From positions 1 to 35,525 of the forward strand of contig JAKOXK010000072.1 in assembly GCA_029781035.1 (NCBI GenBank): DNA of 35,525 nt, read 5' to 3'. Under the pieces are notes generated by a model that had not been told where the DNA came from, did not search any database, and saw only the letters and a program-made list of their open reading frames with translations. Origin of the DNA: Armatimonadota bacterium (lineage in GTDB: Bacteria > Armatimonadota > Fimbriimonadia > Fimbriimonadales > Fimbriimonadaceae). Position 1 is the stretch's first letter. Every line of letters begins with the position of its first letter. Both the position numbers and the translations under genes were made by a program. Below are positions 18,228-26,301 of the stretch, one piece after another.

Positions 18228-18313
18228 CGCAGCATGACGGCGCAAGGAGGGCAGGTTGCGGCGCTTGGCAAGGGCGGAACATTGGCTGTCAGCGAGCTAT
18301 CTGCTCTTCTGCC

Positions 18314-18342
18314 GCGGCCCGTGGCATGCGGCACAGGGCCGC
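18314..18342. other. GC-rich hairpin in the GH78/secreted-module intergenic region
   Basis: GCGGCCCGTG (18314-18323) pairs with CACAGGGCCGC (18332-18342): ten base pairs with one bulged A and an eight-base loop. It lies 87 bases upstream of the GH78 start, so it would sit in that gene's leader if transcription starts beyond it. No T-run follows on either strand, so it is not a standard terminator. Confidence 0.4.
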
Positions 18343-18399
18343 TCACGAGACGAGTCGCGACATCCGCCTTAACAGACACGAAGCCATCCGCAACAATAC

Positions 18400-18415
18400 T
18401 ATGACGGACGTCATA
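18400..18415. promoter_or_regulatory. Palindromic candidate operator, copy 1
   Basis: TATGACGGACGTCATA is a perfect inverted repeat (7-bp arms, 2-base centre) in the 332-base gap between GH78 and the secreted module. A one-mismatch copy sits at 26444-26459, before the paralogous module. The gap to the first start codon is 144 bases here and 151 there. About 36 bases downstream in each copy a CTGAT...G.ATTC stretch is also shared and may hold the promoter. The GH78 gene is divergent and could be co-regulated. Confidence 0.6.
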
Positions 18416-18547
18416 GTCGCCCCCTTGCCCCGCCGTTTTGTTAGGAAACGCTGATACTCTGGATTCGTGCCCGACCGCGGGCGGACCTCAGACCGGCGAA
18501 GTGAACTTGCTCCCCCTCGTCCGAAGTCGACCGCCAACGGCCCGGCA

Positions 18548-18553
18548 GGGAGG
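18548..18553 (+). promoter_or_regulatory. Ribosome binding site deciding the start at 18560
   Basis: GGGAGG with six bases to GTG 18560. It rules against the in-frame GTG at 18467, whose extra 31 residues are Arg/Pro-rich and would bury the signal peptide. Confidence 0.75.
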
Positions 18554-18559
18554 CAGCAA

Positions 18560-20230
18560 GTGAGACCGACAGTCTTTTACAGAACCTTCGTCGTCTGCCC
18601 GGCGGTCTTTGGGACCAGCTTGGCTTTGGCCACCTCGACGCCGCCGCAACAAGTGCAGACGGTGAACACGTTTTACTACTCGACGCTCGCGGGCTACCAG
18701 CTTGACCAGACGTTCCGGATGGCGAACAACGGGACGAGCGACATTCACCGCCTGACGGCCCGCTACGTCGCCGATGGCGAGAACAGCAGGCCCGAGGTCG
18801 CAGTTTACTTCGACCGAGACTACTTTGACGGAGTTGGGCACGGGCGTGTCGTCCGGCTCAACGACGACAACACCCAGAACCATGCCGCCGCGATGTGCGG
18901 CAACTATGGCGGGTATGTCGGCGGCCACCTCGACAGCTCGACCTACCCGGATGTGCCCACCTGGTGGCTCAATACGGGGTCTGCCAACAAGATAAGACGT
19001 GGGTCGACAAATGACACAGGTCTGTTTTGGGACGTCAACAAGGACGGTGACTTCGTCGGATACTACAAAGACGGCTCTGACATCTGGAGTGCCGTATGCT
19101 ATGACGGCGTTAATGGCAACACGCTCTTTGGTCCCTCAGGTCTCTACCTAGGCTTTGAGGCCAAGGGAGTGAGCAACCGGCGCACCGAGAACGGAAGTAG
19201 TAACGTCAAAGACATGGTTGGAAGAGGCTGGACCGATTCAGGCGATGTGCCGGCCTTGTGGCGGTACGACGGGGCGAATTGGTCGTTCACCGACGTCTCA
19301 ACGGTGACTGGCTGGCCCACCGGCCGGAACGGCTTTTTTGTCGGCATAACCGACAAGGTGTCGGGAGACTCCAACTCCCCATACGCGGTGGGCTACATAG
19401 AGGACGACGGTGTCAACGGCGGCCAACCGTTCATTTACGCGGTTGGCAGCGGGACCTTCAAGCTCCTGGGCACGGAGTACGGCGCGCCGCTGCAAGTGAG
19501 CAACGCTCCCTATGACGACACTTCCGACCCGGTTGTGTCTTTCGTCGGCACGTCCGCCGGCCAGCCCTACGTCTGGGTCGGTTCCCCCGACCCGAACGCG
19601 ACCTATAATGGGACTGGCGTGGACGTCAACGCGTTCCTGGACCCGGACACTCCCACCTCTTCTGAGGCGGCGACCGCCACGGGGGTCGACCGGGACTTCG
19701 TCTTCGGCGGCAGCAACTATGGTGGCGCCGACGAACGGAAGCCTTGGATGACCAACGACTCCGACTGGTACCACTTCAGCGCCAGTTCGTACAGCGCCAC
19801 CGTGACGACGGGGTCGGTCGTAGGCGGCTCGACCAACGACCTGCTCTATGCCGACGGCAAGTGGGCAAAAGTGCAGAGAGGCACGGGGCTGCCGCAGATA
19901 GTCCTTACTGTCGAGGAGGTCTCGAACGGCATGCCCCCGAGCGGCCTCGCCGTGCGCGTGACGGCCCGGATCGAGCAGAACTACGCGGTGGACATGAAGC
20001 TCTACCTTTACAACGCTTACACGAGCAGTTGGGAAGGGCCGCTCTCCACCACGAGGCTCGCCCAGACGATGAAGACGGCCTTCGGCGTGGCGCAGGACGC
20101 CAACCTCTTGCACTACGCGGACGGCAACGGGCATGTCAAGGCCAAGGTCACCGTGACCTCGGTCGGCCTGCTCGGGCTTTGGGACGTCGACTTTGAACAA
20201 GCGGAGCTGATCGGTGCGAACCACCACTAG
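18560..20230 (+). CDS. Secreted propeller-like protein, first gene of duplicated module (copy 1)
   Basis: A 556-residue exported protein of unknown function. The N-terminus is a signal peptide (FYRTFVVCPAVFGTSLALA, then TSTPPQQVQ). The body has HAF-like segments in which a Gly-rich strand is followed by an aromatic one (GLFWDVNKDGDFVGYYKDG, DVPALWRYDGANWSFTDVS, PYAVGYIEDDG). Blocks shared with the paralogue at 26611 include CGNYGG, VGITD, PYAVGY, PFIY, QVSN, PYVWVGSP and GVDRDF.FGG. The last ~110 residues look like a separate beta domain (VRVTARIEQNYAVDMKLYLYN; ANLLHYADGNGHVKAKV). There is no PEP-CTERM tail. The downstream HAF/PEP-CTERM gene overlaps its end by 17 bases, so the pair is co-translated. 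It may be a surface or matrix protein; no enzyme motif was found. Confidence 0.85.
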   Translation: MRPTVFYRTFVVCPAVFGTSLALATSTPPQQVQTVNTFYYSTLAGYQLDQTFRMANNGTSDIHRLTARYVADGENSRPEVAVYFDRDYFDGVGHGRVVRLNDDNTQNHAAAMCGNYGGYVGGHLDSSTYPDVPTWWLNTGSANKIRRGSTNDTGLFWDVNKDGDFVGYYKDGSDIWSAVCYDGVNGNTLFGPSGLYLGFEAKGVSNRRTENGSSNVKDMVGRGWTDSGDVPALWRYDGANWSFTDVSTVTGWPTGRNGFFVGITDKVSGDSNSPYAVGYIEDDGVNGGQPFIYAVGSGTFKLLGTEYGAPLQVSNAPYDDTSDPVVSFVGTSAGQPYVWVGSPDPNATYNGTGVDVNAFLDPDTPTSSEAATATGVDRDFVFGGSNYGGADERKPWMTNDSDWYHFSASSYSATVTTGSVVGGSTNDLLYADGKWAKVQRGTGLPQIVLTVEEVSNGMPPSGLAVRVTARIEQNYAVDMKLYLYNAYTSSWEGPLSTTRLAQTMKTAFGVAQDANLLHYADGNGHVKAKVTVTSVGLLGLWDVDFEQAELIGANHH

Positions 20231-21311
20231 ACCCGTCCGGGCCACCATGTTGGCCCTCTGCCTCGCCGCCCTCGGGGCGGCCAGGCCCGGCGCGCTCGCG
20301 CAGACGCTCTACCATGTCACCGACCTCGGTCGGATCACGACCGTTGGGGTCGGCAACGGCGGCATGGTCGCCGGGCACAACGGGGAGACGAGCTGCGCGT
20401 GGGACGTCGGACATGGTTTCACGCTCATACCGGGCATCGACGGGCCAGCCTACACGGTGGCACAAGACGTGAACGGCTCCGGCCAGGTCGTGGGCTATGA
20501 CGACTCGACGCCGACGAGGCAGGCTTTCATCTGGGACAGGGTGAGGGGGACGAGGGCGGTCGCCGACTTCGGGACTGTCGTCGGTAAGAAAGCACGGAGC
20601 GAGGCTTACGGAGTGAACGGCCTTGGCCATGTCGTTGGGAGGTACTTGAGTCCAGATGGGATATTCGACTCCTTCCTGTGGAGTCCCGGGGCAGGCTGGC
20701 ACAAGCTTCAGAGACCGGAGCCTGGTTATGGAACGGAAGCCTTCAGAGTCAACGACCAGGACGAAGCCGTCGGAACAACCCACGGACAACTTCAAGGAGT
20801 GTATTGGCGGTCCGACGGCACATCACTCGAGATGGGCAACTTACTCAGCCAGTACGAGAACAACCCGTACGACATCAATGGCCTCAGCCATGTCTGCGGC
20901 TGGACCTGGGGCCCCCTGGGGGACGTGGCCTACTTCTGGGCCGACGGCGTCTACACGCCCATCTTCAACCCCATCCGCCGCGACTTCTACATGAGCGGCA
21001 ACGCGATCAACGACTCCGACCTCATGGTCGGCTCGATGTACCGCGACTACTACACCCCGTCCGCCTTCCAATGGACGGCTGACGGCGGCGTGGTCCAGCT
21101 CAACTCCCTGCTCAACGAGTCAGGCCAGGGATGGGACTTGCAGGAGGCCATAGGAGTTAACAACCCGGGCCAGATCACGGGCTATGGAAGGCACAACGGC
21201 CAGTACGCGGCGTTCTTGTTGACGCCGGTCGTCCCAGAGCCGCCCGCGATTCTAGTTCTTGCGCCCCTGGCCGCACTCATCGTTCTACGGAGGCGTGGAA
21301 AAGGAAACTAG
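20214..21311 (+). CDS. HAF-repeat PEP-CTERM protein (copy 1)
   Basis: A 365-residue exported surface protein. A signal peptide (TMLALCLAALGAARPGALA) precedes at least five HAF-family repeats of the form D/G-[VI]-N-x-x-G-x-V-x-G-x...A-F-x-W (for example DVNGSGQVVGYDDS..QAFIWD, DINGLSHVCGWTWG..AYFWADG, GVNNPGQITGYGR), expected to build a beta propeller. The C-terminus is a PEP-CTERM sorting signal: VPEPP, a hydrophobic segment ILVLAPLAALIVL and RRRGKGN. An exosortase, not encoded here, would cut and anchor it. GTG 20214 has GGAG at 20203-20206 and overlaps the preceding gene by 17 bases. The homologue at 28307 shares order and layout. Confidence 0.9.
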   Translation: MRTTTRPVRATMLALCLAALGAARPGALAQTLYHVTDLGRITTVGVGNGGMVAGHNGETSCAWDVGHGFTLIPGIDGPAYTVAQDVNGSGQVVGYDDSTPTRQAFIWDRVRGTRAVADFGTVVGKKARSEAYGVNGLGHVVGRYLSPDGIFDSFLWSPGAGWHKLQRPEPGYGTEAFRVNDQDEAVGTTHGQLQGVYWRSDGTSLEMGNLLSQYENNPYDINGLSHVCGWTWGPLGDVAYFWADGVYTPIFNPIRRDFYMSGNAINDSDLMVGSMYRDYYTPSAFQWTADGGVVQLNSLLNESGQGWDLQEAIGVNNPGQITGYGRHNGQYAAFLLTPVVPEPPAILVLAPLAALIVLRRRGKGN

Positions 21312-21780
21312 CGTCTGGGCTGGAGCGCGGACTTCAGCCCGCATCTGGCGCCGGACTTCAGTCTGGAGAGAGGACTTTCGCCCCCGGGGTCAATGGGGAA
21401 ACCACCTGGCCGTGGCCCGTTCCACGGCTCCTCTGTTGGGCCGCCCGCCATGAGGCAGGGCGCCCGTGTATCAGCCTCAGCCAGACACGGCACCAAGGGG
21501 CACGGACGACAACGAGCCCCAACGGCCACTCCGCAGGCGAACTCGCCGCTCCCGACCTGCAACGGATGGTTGGCATCAAGCTCGGTCAGCCGAACGTTTT
21601 GCTGGGACACAAGGGCGGCGGTCCATGAACCCAGCTTGGCTGGGAAACGCCAAAGCAAGGAGCATGAGCAAGACCAAAGAGCACACACCGATCATCGTCG
21701 TCCGGTTTCAAGCCCTCATTCGGAACGTACGGTGCGATTAGGGGGACGCTCCATGCGTCGCACTCGACCGGCTTTGAGGC
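21312..21780. other. Gene-free stretch after the copy 1 module
   Basis: Between the HAF gene stop and the DUF1003 stop I find no convincing gene: every open frame is short, Arg/Ser/Pro-rich and matches no family. It holds three degenerate tandem repeats at its start (21320-21383) and no recognisable terminator. It separates two gene blocks of opposite strand. Confidence 0.6.
21320..21383. repeat. Three imperfect short tandem repeats
   Basis: Three units start with CTGG and share a GGACTT core: 21320-21344 (CTGGAGCGCGGACTTCAG...), 21345-21362 (CTGGCGCCGGACTTCAGT) and 21363-21383 (CTGGAGAGAGGACTTTCG...). They begin nine bases after the HAF gene stop. GACTTCAGTC in the middle unit is itself an inverted repeat. 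This could be a decayed interspersed-repeat remnant. Confidence 0.4.
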
Positions 21781-22179
21781 TCATTCAGGGGCTTGTCTCT
21801 GCAGAACCTTGAGCTCTGAGAGCAACCGCTTGATCTCTTCGACCTCTTGCTCCGCCTTGACGTTGACCTCATAGTCAAGTTGGGCCCGAAGGTCGGCCTG
21901 CTTGCTCTGACGGTTCTGCGAGAGCATGACAAACGTCGACAGGAAGATGGCCTCCAGACTGACGATGAGCGTAAGAAGCCCGAACGGGAACGGGTCGAAC
22001 CCGGTCTTGGGCAAGCTCAGGTTGTAGATTATCCAGACGGCGAAAATGAGAGCGTGGATGTAGACGAAGGACATACTTCCGGAAAAGGCCGTGATCTTGT
22101 CGGCCCAGATGTCCTGGAAGGTCTGGATCTTCTTGAACTCTTCGGTCAAGTGTTTTGGCATGGTCGCTCCGCCTGCCAT
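21781..22179 (-). CDS. DUF1003 domain-containing membrane protein
   Basis: A small (132-residue) membrane protein of the DUF1003 family. After a short N-terminal region comes the family block DIWADKITAFSGSMSFVY, then two membrane helices (IHALIFAVWIIYNLSL and FGLLTLIVSLEAIFLSTFVML), the conserved SQNRQSKQADLRAQLDYEVN, and a C-terminal Lys/Glu coiled coil (KAEQEVEEIKRLLSELKVLQ). Function is unknown. Two starts have good ribosome sites: ATG 22179 with AGGA six bases upstream, and ATG 22161 with GGAG five bases upstream. It lies 49 bases downstream of the calpain-like gene on the same strand, so they are probably co-transcribed. Confidence 0.9.
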   Translation of the reverse strand: MAGGATMPKHLTEEFKKIQTFQDIWADKITAFSGSMSFVYIHALIFAVWIIYNLSLPKTGFDPFPFGLLTLIVSLEAIFLSTFVMLSQNRQSKQADLRAQLDYEVNVKAEQEVEEIKRLLSELKVLQRQAPE

Positions 22180-22228
22180 TGTGAGTCCTGGCTGGCGCTG
22201 CTGACGCCGCTCAGAGTCAAACCGAAGC

Positions 22229-23431
22229 TTAGAATTGACTGATGCTTTGTCCCTTCGACTCGATGAGCACGTGCCCGAACGTGTGGGCAAAGAGGTCGAG
22301 AGGCATCGAGAAGACACCACCCTTGAGCGTAAACCCGTTTTCGGCGCCTTCGGGTCCCTTGGGTTGGGAGTCGTTGCCGTGGGGGTTCCACAGCGTGATC
22401 ACATCAGACTTGGTGTCGAACGCCAGAATGGCATACGCATGGTTGGGGCTGATGCTCTTCGGCATCTCACGTTTCGGCGTGCCAGCAAGCACGAGGCGGT
22501 TTTCGGCGATGGCCGAAGGCAGGCTCTGGCGCAACTGTTCGAGGATCTCCTGCATCTTGTCGCTCGGGACATCCTTCTTGTAGTCGCCGATCAGCGCGAT
22601 TGAGCGAAACGGGTGCCCGGTGAAGGCGCGCCCAGCCACTCCTGTGCTGCCCCCGTTCATGGTGTCGCGCGAAATGTGCGGCCCGTCATCGTCGAACTTC
22701 CGGCTGCCGTAGGCCTTCTCGATGACCCTCACCCAGAGCCCTTCTCTCAAGGACGAACCACCGAGCGCGAGTTCGGTGTCTGTGAGTTGCGCGACGTGGA
22801 CCACTTTGCCATCTCCAAACGTGACGGTATAGCCGGCAGGATCCTGATGGATCATGGCTTCCACGGACTTCGCGTCTCGGTGGACGACCGCGCCCAAAGG
22901 CGCGAGCATATAGCAGTCACCCAGCGCGCCCTGCCTGATGTCGGAGAGGGTGGGTGTGCCTTCTTCGTAGAGATCCGGCCTCTGGAGTTTGGACAGGCGC
23001 TTCAGGCTCCGTGCATAGCTTCCCTGGAGCGAGCCAGGCGTAGCAGCGTATTCCTTTCGTCTTTCCTTGGCCTCCGCGGTGGGGGTTCCCTTGGGTATCC
23101 GCAACGGCACGGACCGATAGCTTTGGAACCATGCTTTGTCGAGTACGGGAGCTTCGTCTTTCTCGAGTGCGATCCACGTGTGGAGGGCAGCGAGGGCTGC
23201 AGCCTGCGCACCGTGGAACTGAGGATTCAGGACGGCCGAGTCCACCTCCACCTGGGTGAGCCGTCCGTTGTGGTCGGAGTCCCACGTGTCGAACGAGCCC
23301 AGGACGGTCTGTGCGAACGCAGGCGTCGCCAATTGAGCTTGGGCGCAAGCGAAAGCGAAGATCAGTCCGGTAAGCACGAGAAGCTTGAACGCGCGGGTTG
23401 TGGAGAAGTTCAGTTCGCAGACGCGTTTCAT
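22229..23431 (-). CDS. Secreted calpain-like cysteine protease (C2 family) with EF-hand-like motif
   Basis: A 400-residue protein with an N-terminal signal peptide (hydrophobic core LLVLTGLIFAFACAQA, likely cut at PAFA-Q). Residues ~50-63 form an EF-hand-like loop (DSDHNGRLTQVEVD). The peptidase core shows all three catalytic residues of family C2: Cys173 in RQGALGDCYMLAPLGAVV (compare calpain QG-LGDCW-L), His331 in SPNHAYAILAFD and Asn349 in LWNPHG. The eukaryotic C2-like domains are absent. Calcium control is plausible but inferred. ATG 23431 is chosen because it opens a normal signal peptide; a longer in-frame extension lacks one. It is divergent from rtcB (128-base gap) and followed by the DUF1003 gene. 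Confidence 0.88.
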   Translation of the reverse strand: MKRVCELNFSTTRAFKLLVLTGLIFAFACAQAQLATPAFAQTVLGSFDTWDSDHNGRLTQVEVDSAVLNPQFHGAQAAALAALHTWIALEKDEAPVLDKAWFQSYRSVPLRIPKGTPTAEAKERRKEYAATPGSLQGSYARSLKRLSKLQRPDLYEEGTPTLSDIRQGALGDCYMLAPLGAVVHRDAKSVEAMIHQDPAGYTVTFGDGKVVHVAQLTDTELALGGSSLREGLWVRVIEKAYGSRKFDDDGPHISRDTMNGGSTGVAGRAFTGHPFRSIALIGDYKKDVPSDKMQEILEQLRQSLPSAIAENRLVLAGTPKREMPKSISPNHAYAILAFDTKSDVITLWNPHGNDSQPKGPEGAENGFTLKGGVFSMPLDLFAHTFGHVLIESKGQSISQF

Positions 23432-23559
23432 GGATCTGGCCAGGCTTAGGACCGAGGAAACCCAGGAGGCGGTTCCTCCGTCCAACTCCTCCCACGCCGA
23501 CAGACTGGCGCCTTCTTCCATCGGTGCCAGACTGTCCTGTCGCGCGGACAAGAGGCCCT

Positions 23560-24732
23560 ATGCGCGTGATCGAAAACATCCCTGTTTGGGGCGAGCCCGT
23601 CGATTGGGACGCCCTGAAGCAGATCGAGACCTGTGCCGCTGACCCCAGCGCCGCAGGTGCTGCCCTCATGGCCGATCACCACGTCGGCTACAGCATGCCC
23701 ATCGGCGGCGTGGTCGCGTATCGAGACAAGGTCAGCCCGAGCGGCGTCGGCTATGACATCGCCTGCGGAAACAAGGCGGTGCTGACCGATATGCCAGCCA
23801 AGGAGGCGCGTCGGAAGATCGCGAAGGTCATGGACGACGTCTTCCGCATCATCAGCTTTGGAATCGGCATGCGGAACGATGAACGAGTCGACCACGAACT
23901 CTTCAACGACCTGACTTGGAAGGACCACCCTTTCAGCCCCCTGAAGGAGCTCGCCCACCAACAGCTCGGTACCGTCGGCAGCGGCAACCACTATGTAGAC
24001 GTCTTCGTAGATGAACTCGACCGCGTCTGGGTCGGCGTGCACTTCGGGTCGCGCGGGTTCGGCCACAAGATCGCCACCCACTTCATGGAGGCGGGAGGCG
24101 GCAAGAACGGGATGTTCGTCGACCCAGTCGTCTTCCACGATCGCAGCACGATTGGCGAGGACTACTTGCGAGGGATGGCTCTGGCCGGGCGTTACGCCTA
24201 CGCCGGTCGCGACTGGGTCTGTGCGCGCGTCGTCAAGATCCTCGGCGCCCGTGTCCTCGAAGAGGTGCACAATCACCATAACTTCGCTTGGCGTGAGTCA
24301 CACAGCGGCGAGGATCTGTGGGTCGTCCGCAAGGGCGCCACGCCCGCCTTTCCTGGCCAGCGCGGCTTCGTCGGCGGTTCCATGGGCGACATCAGCGTCA
24401 TCCTCGAGGGGGTCGAGTCGCCCGAGTCGGCGTCGAGTTTCTACTCGACCGTCCATGGCGCGGGACGGGTCATGTCGCGCACCCAGGCTGCTGGTAAGCG
24501 CCGCAAGGGGGGCCGGGTTGGCGGGCTTGTCAGCCACGAGATGATGGAGGAGTGGGTGCGAGAGAAGGGGGTCGTTCTGCGCGGTGCAGGCACCGACGAG
24601 TCTCCCCACTGCTACAAGCGGCTGCCCAAGGTGCTGGAGTTCCACGCGCCGACGGTGAGGATCCTGCACACCCTCACGCCCATCGGCGTTGCCATGGCAG
24701 GCGAGGACGTGTTCGACCCGTACAAGGACTGA
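23560..24732 (+). CDS. rtcB: RtcB-family RNA ligase
   Basis: RtcB is a Mn- and GTP-dependent ligase that joins 2',3'-cyclic phosphate (or 3'-phosphate) ends to 5'-OH RNA ends, acting in RNA repair or tRNA splicing. The 390 residues compare with 408 in E. coli. Metal and guanylylation residues are all present: Cys69 in GYDIACGNKAV, His144 in GTVGSGNHYVDV, VGVHFGSRGFGH, VHNHHNFAW and the His that takes GMP, His299 in VHGAGRVMSRTQA. ATG 23560 (AGAGG four bases upstream) gives the family N-terminus MRVIENIPVWG. No archease or RtcA gene is adjacent. Possibly an RtcB2-like repair paralogue, but residues alone do not decide. Confidence 0.95.
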   Translation: MRVIENIPVWGEPVDWDALKQIETCAADPSAAGAALMADHHVGYSMPIGGVVAYRDKVSPSGVGYDIACGNKAVLTDMPAKEARRKIAKVMDDVFRIISFGIGMRNDERVDHELFNDLTWKDHPFSPLKELAHQQLGTVGSGNHYVDVFVDELDRVWVGVHFGSRGFGHKIATHFMEAGGGKNGMFVDPVVFHDRSTIGEDYLRGMALAGRYAYAGRDWVCARVVKILGARVLEEVHNHHNFAWRESHSGEDLWVVRKGATPAFPGQRGFVGGSMGDISVILEGVESPESASSFYSTVHGAGRVMSRTQAAGKRRKGGRVGGLVSHEMMEEWVREKGVVLRGAGTDESPHCYKRLPKVLEFHAPTVRILHTLTPIGVAMAGEDVFDPYKD

Positions 24733-24815
24733 AACGACTTGGCTTGGAGCGGAACCGTGGCATCTTGCTCAAAGGCCAGTCCTCTGACCCACCGGTCTCT
24801 TGTACCGACGCAACG

Positions 24816-24861
24816 CGCCCTCGTCCACCAACGTCAACTAGAGTAAATGCGTACGAGGGCG
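24816..24861. other. Inverted repeat flanking the start codon of the DUF1648 gene
   Basis: CGCCCTCGT (24816-24824) and ACGAGGGCG (24853-24861) are perfect 9-base inverted arms with the ATG at 24847 in the 28-base loop. A second, overlapping pair, GTCAAC (24833-24838) and GTTGAC (24861-24866), could form an alternative fold. This might be an mRNA structure affecting initiation, or an operator; no terminator features. Confidence 0.35.
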
Positions 24862-25332
24862 TTGACTTGGTTGATCCTCCTTGTGATGGTGGTGCAGGCA
24901 GCGGTCTACCTGCCGCAGATGCCGCCAAAGATGGCCTCGAGCTTCGGGGGCGATGGCTCTGCTAAAGGTTTCATGACACCGAGAGACTTCCTGTTCTTTG
25001 AAGTCTTCATCGTGGCTATCATGCTCCTGGCCTTCAATGTGCTTCCCCGATTGTCGATCAGGAACCCGGCCAGTGTCAATCTGCCGAACAAGGCTTACTG
25101 GTTGGCACCTGAGCGGGCGGCGGCAACGATGAGAGAAGTCCTTGCGCGCCTTCGCGGGCTCGGAAACCTGATCCTCGCGTTCATGGCGCTTCTCTTTCAG
25201 GCGACTTACTTGGCCAACCTGACTTCAAACCCGGCGCTTGACATGAAGTGGTTCGGCATCGGAATGGCCTGTTGGATTGCGTTCTTTCTCGGCTGGATCG
25301 TGTCGTTCTATCGCAAGTTTCAGCGGATCTGA
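24847..25332 (+). CDS. DUF1648 domain-containing membrane protein
   Basis: A 161-residue membrane protein with four predicted helices: LTWLILLVMVVQAAVYL, FFEVFIVAIMLLAFNVL, LGNLILAFMALLFQATYL and IGMACWIAFFLGWIVSFY. Between the first two lies the DUF1648 pattern YLPQMPPKMASSFGGDGSAKGF (Leu-Pro...Pro...H/S-F...G...G), as in SdpI-like proteins and many small integral membrane proteins of unknown role. No regulator or toxin gene is adjacent to support an immunity function. ATG 24847 is flanked by an inverted repeat. The epimerase gene begins 18 bases after its stop, so the two may be co-transcribed. Confidence 0.78.
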   Translation: MRTRALTWLILLVMVVQAAVYLPQMPPKMASSFGGDGSAKGFMTPRDFLFFEVFIVAIMLLAFNVLPRLSIRNPASVNLPNKAYWLAPERAAATMREVLARLRGLGNLILAFMALLFQATYLANLTSNPALDMKWFGIGMACWIAFFLGWIVSFYRKFQRI

Positions 25333-25350
25333 GTCGGCCAGAATGCTTCC

Positions 25351-26301
25351 ATGGACGTCCTCGTTCTGGGTGGCACAGGGTTTGTTGGCCGCCACGTTGT
25401 CCAGGCTCTAGGGTCTGCCGGCGGGCGGCCGACTGTGTTCGCTCGAGGAGTCACGCTCGACGAGTTGCCTGCAGCCGTCGAGCGCGTCTGGGGGGACAGG
25501 AACAGCGGGGCCGGGGCTCTGGATGGCCGCAGTTGGGACGCTTGCGTGGACGTCAGCGGTTGGACGCCGCGCCAAGTGCGGCCCTTCGCCGAAGCGCTGG
25601 CGGGACGCGTGGCGCGGTATGTGTACATCAGCGCGGTGAGCGTCTACGGCGACCCGACCGAGCGGCCTGTGCGAGAGACGCACCGGCTGTTGCCGCCACA
25701 GCACCACGGCGAGCCGGTCGACCAAGGGTCCTATGGTCGGCTGAAGGTCGCATGCGAGAACGTGGTCACTTCGGTGTTTGGCGACCGGTGCGCGGTGCTT
25801 CGACCGCAGACAGTGGTTGGCCCGTATGATTCGACGAACCGCTATACCAACTGGTTGGACCGGGCTGCGTCGGGCGAACAAATGCTGGCACCCGGCGACG
25901 GGAGCGACCACGTGCAGGTGGTGGACGTGCGCGACCTCGCGCGGTTCGTGGGGACAGTGCTCGAGAAGGGCCTGAGCGGGCCGTACAACATCGCGGGGCC
26001 CCGGCTGACGTGGCGGGAGTTCCTGGACGCGCTCGGGGCGAAGAAGCTGGTTTGGGTGCTGAAGGAACAACTGGAGGGGATGGACTTCAACGAGCTTCCT
26101 CTCTACCGTCCCGAGCTCGGCCCACGGGCAGCCTTGATGGACGTCTGCGTCGACCGCGCCCTCGCCGCTGGCCTCACCCTCACCGATCCCGCCACCACCG
26201 CCCGCGACACCCGCGCCTGGAGCGCGACGGCTGGTGTGCCGCTGGCCCTGTCGCGGGAAAGGGAGGCGGAATTGATGGGTCGGGTATCGGGTGGCGTCTA
26301 G
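25351..26301 (+). CDS. NAD-dependent epimerase/dehydratase family protein
   Basis: A 316-residue extended short-chain dehydrogenase. The Rossmann motif GGTGFVGRHVV is at residues 7-17. YISAVSVYGD holds the catalytic Ser, and SYGRLKVACE is the YxxxK motif. LRPQTVVGPYD and VQVVDVRDLARFV are usual family blocks. The C-terminal part (from ~254) includes a block, PRAALMDVCVDRALAAGLTL, that is repeated out of context at 29479-29650. The substrate is unknown; relatives act on nucleotide sugars or are isoflavone-reductase-like. Upstream CAGAAT at 25339-25344 could be a weak -10. The gene is intact, and the copy 2 secreted module follows it. Confidence 0.88.
   Translation: MDVLVLGGTGFVGRHVVQALGSAGGRPTVFARGVTLDELPAAVERVWGDRNSGAGALDGRSWDACVDVSGWTPRQVRPFAEALAGRVARYVYISAVSVYGDPTERPVRETHRLLPPQHHGEPVDQGSYGRLKVACENVVTSVFGDRCAVLRPQTVVGPYDSTNRYTNWLDRAASGEQMLAPGDGSDHVQVVDVRDLARFVGTVLEKGLSGPYNIAGPRLTWREFLDALGAKKLVWVLKEQLEGMDFNELPLYRPELGPRAALMDVCVDRALAAGLTLTDPATTARDTRAWSATAGVPLALSREREAELMGRVSGGV
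26110..26282 (+). repeat. Direct repeat A: 3' end of the epimerase gene
   Basis: This stretch recurs at 29479-29650 in the same orientation. By eye, about 7 mismatches fall in the ~146 bases from the shared TGATGGACGTCTGCGTCGAC onward, with a perfect run of some 65 bases in the middle. Similarity fades upstream of 26110 and just after GATGGGTCG. Confidence 0.85.

Noticed and set aside
21308-21688. Possible minus-strand gene after the copy 1 HAF gene
   Set aside because: Its Cys/Arg/Pro-rich product lacks any domain, signal or good start, and it crosses the degenerate repeats.
21985-22010. tRNA T-arm-like GGGTCGAACCC
   Set aside because: It lies within the DUF1003 coding sequence and no acceptor or anticodon stems can be formed around it.
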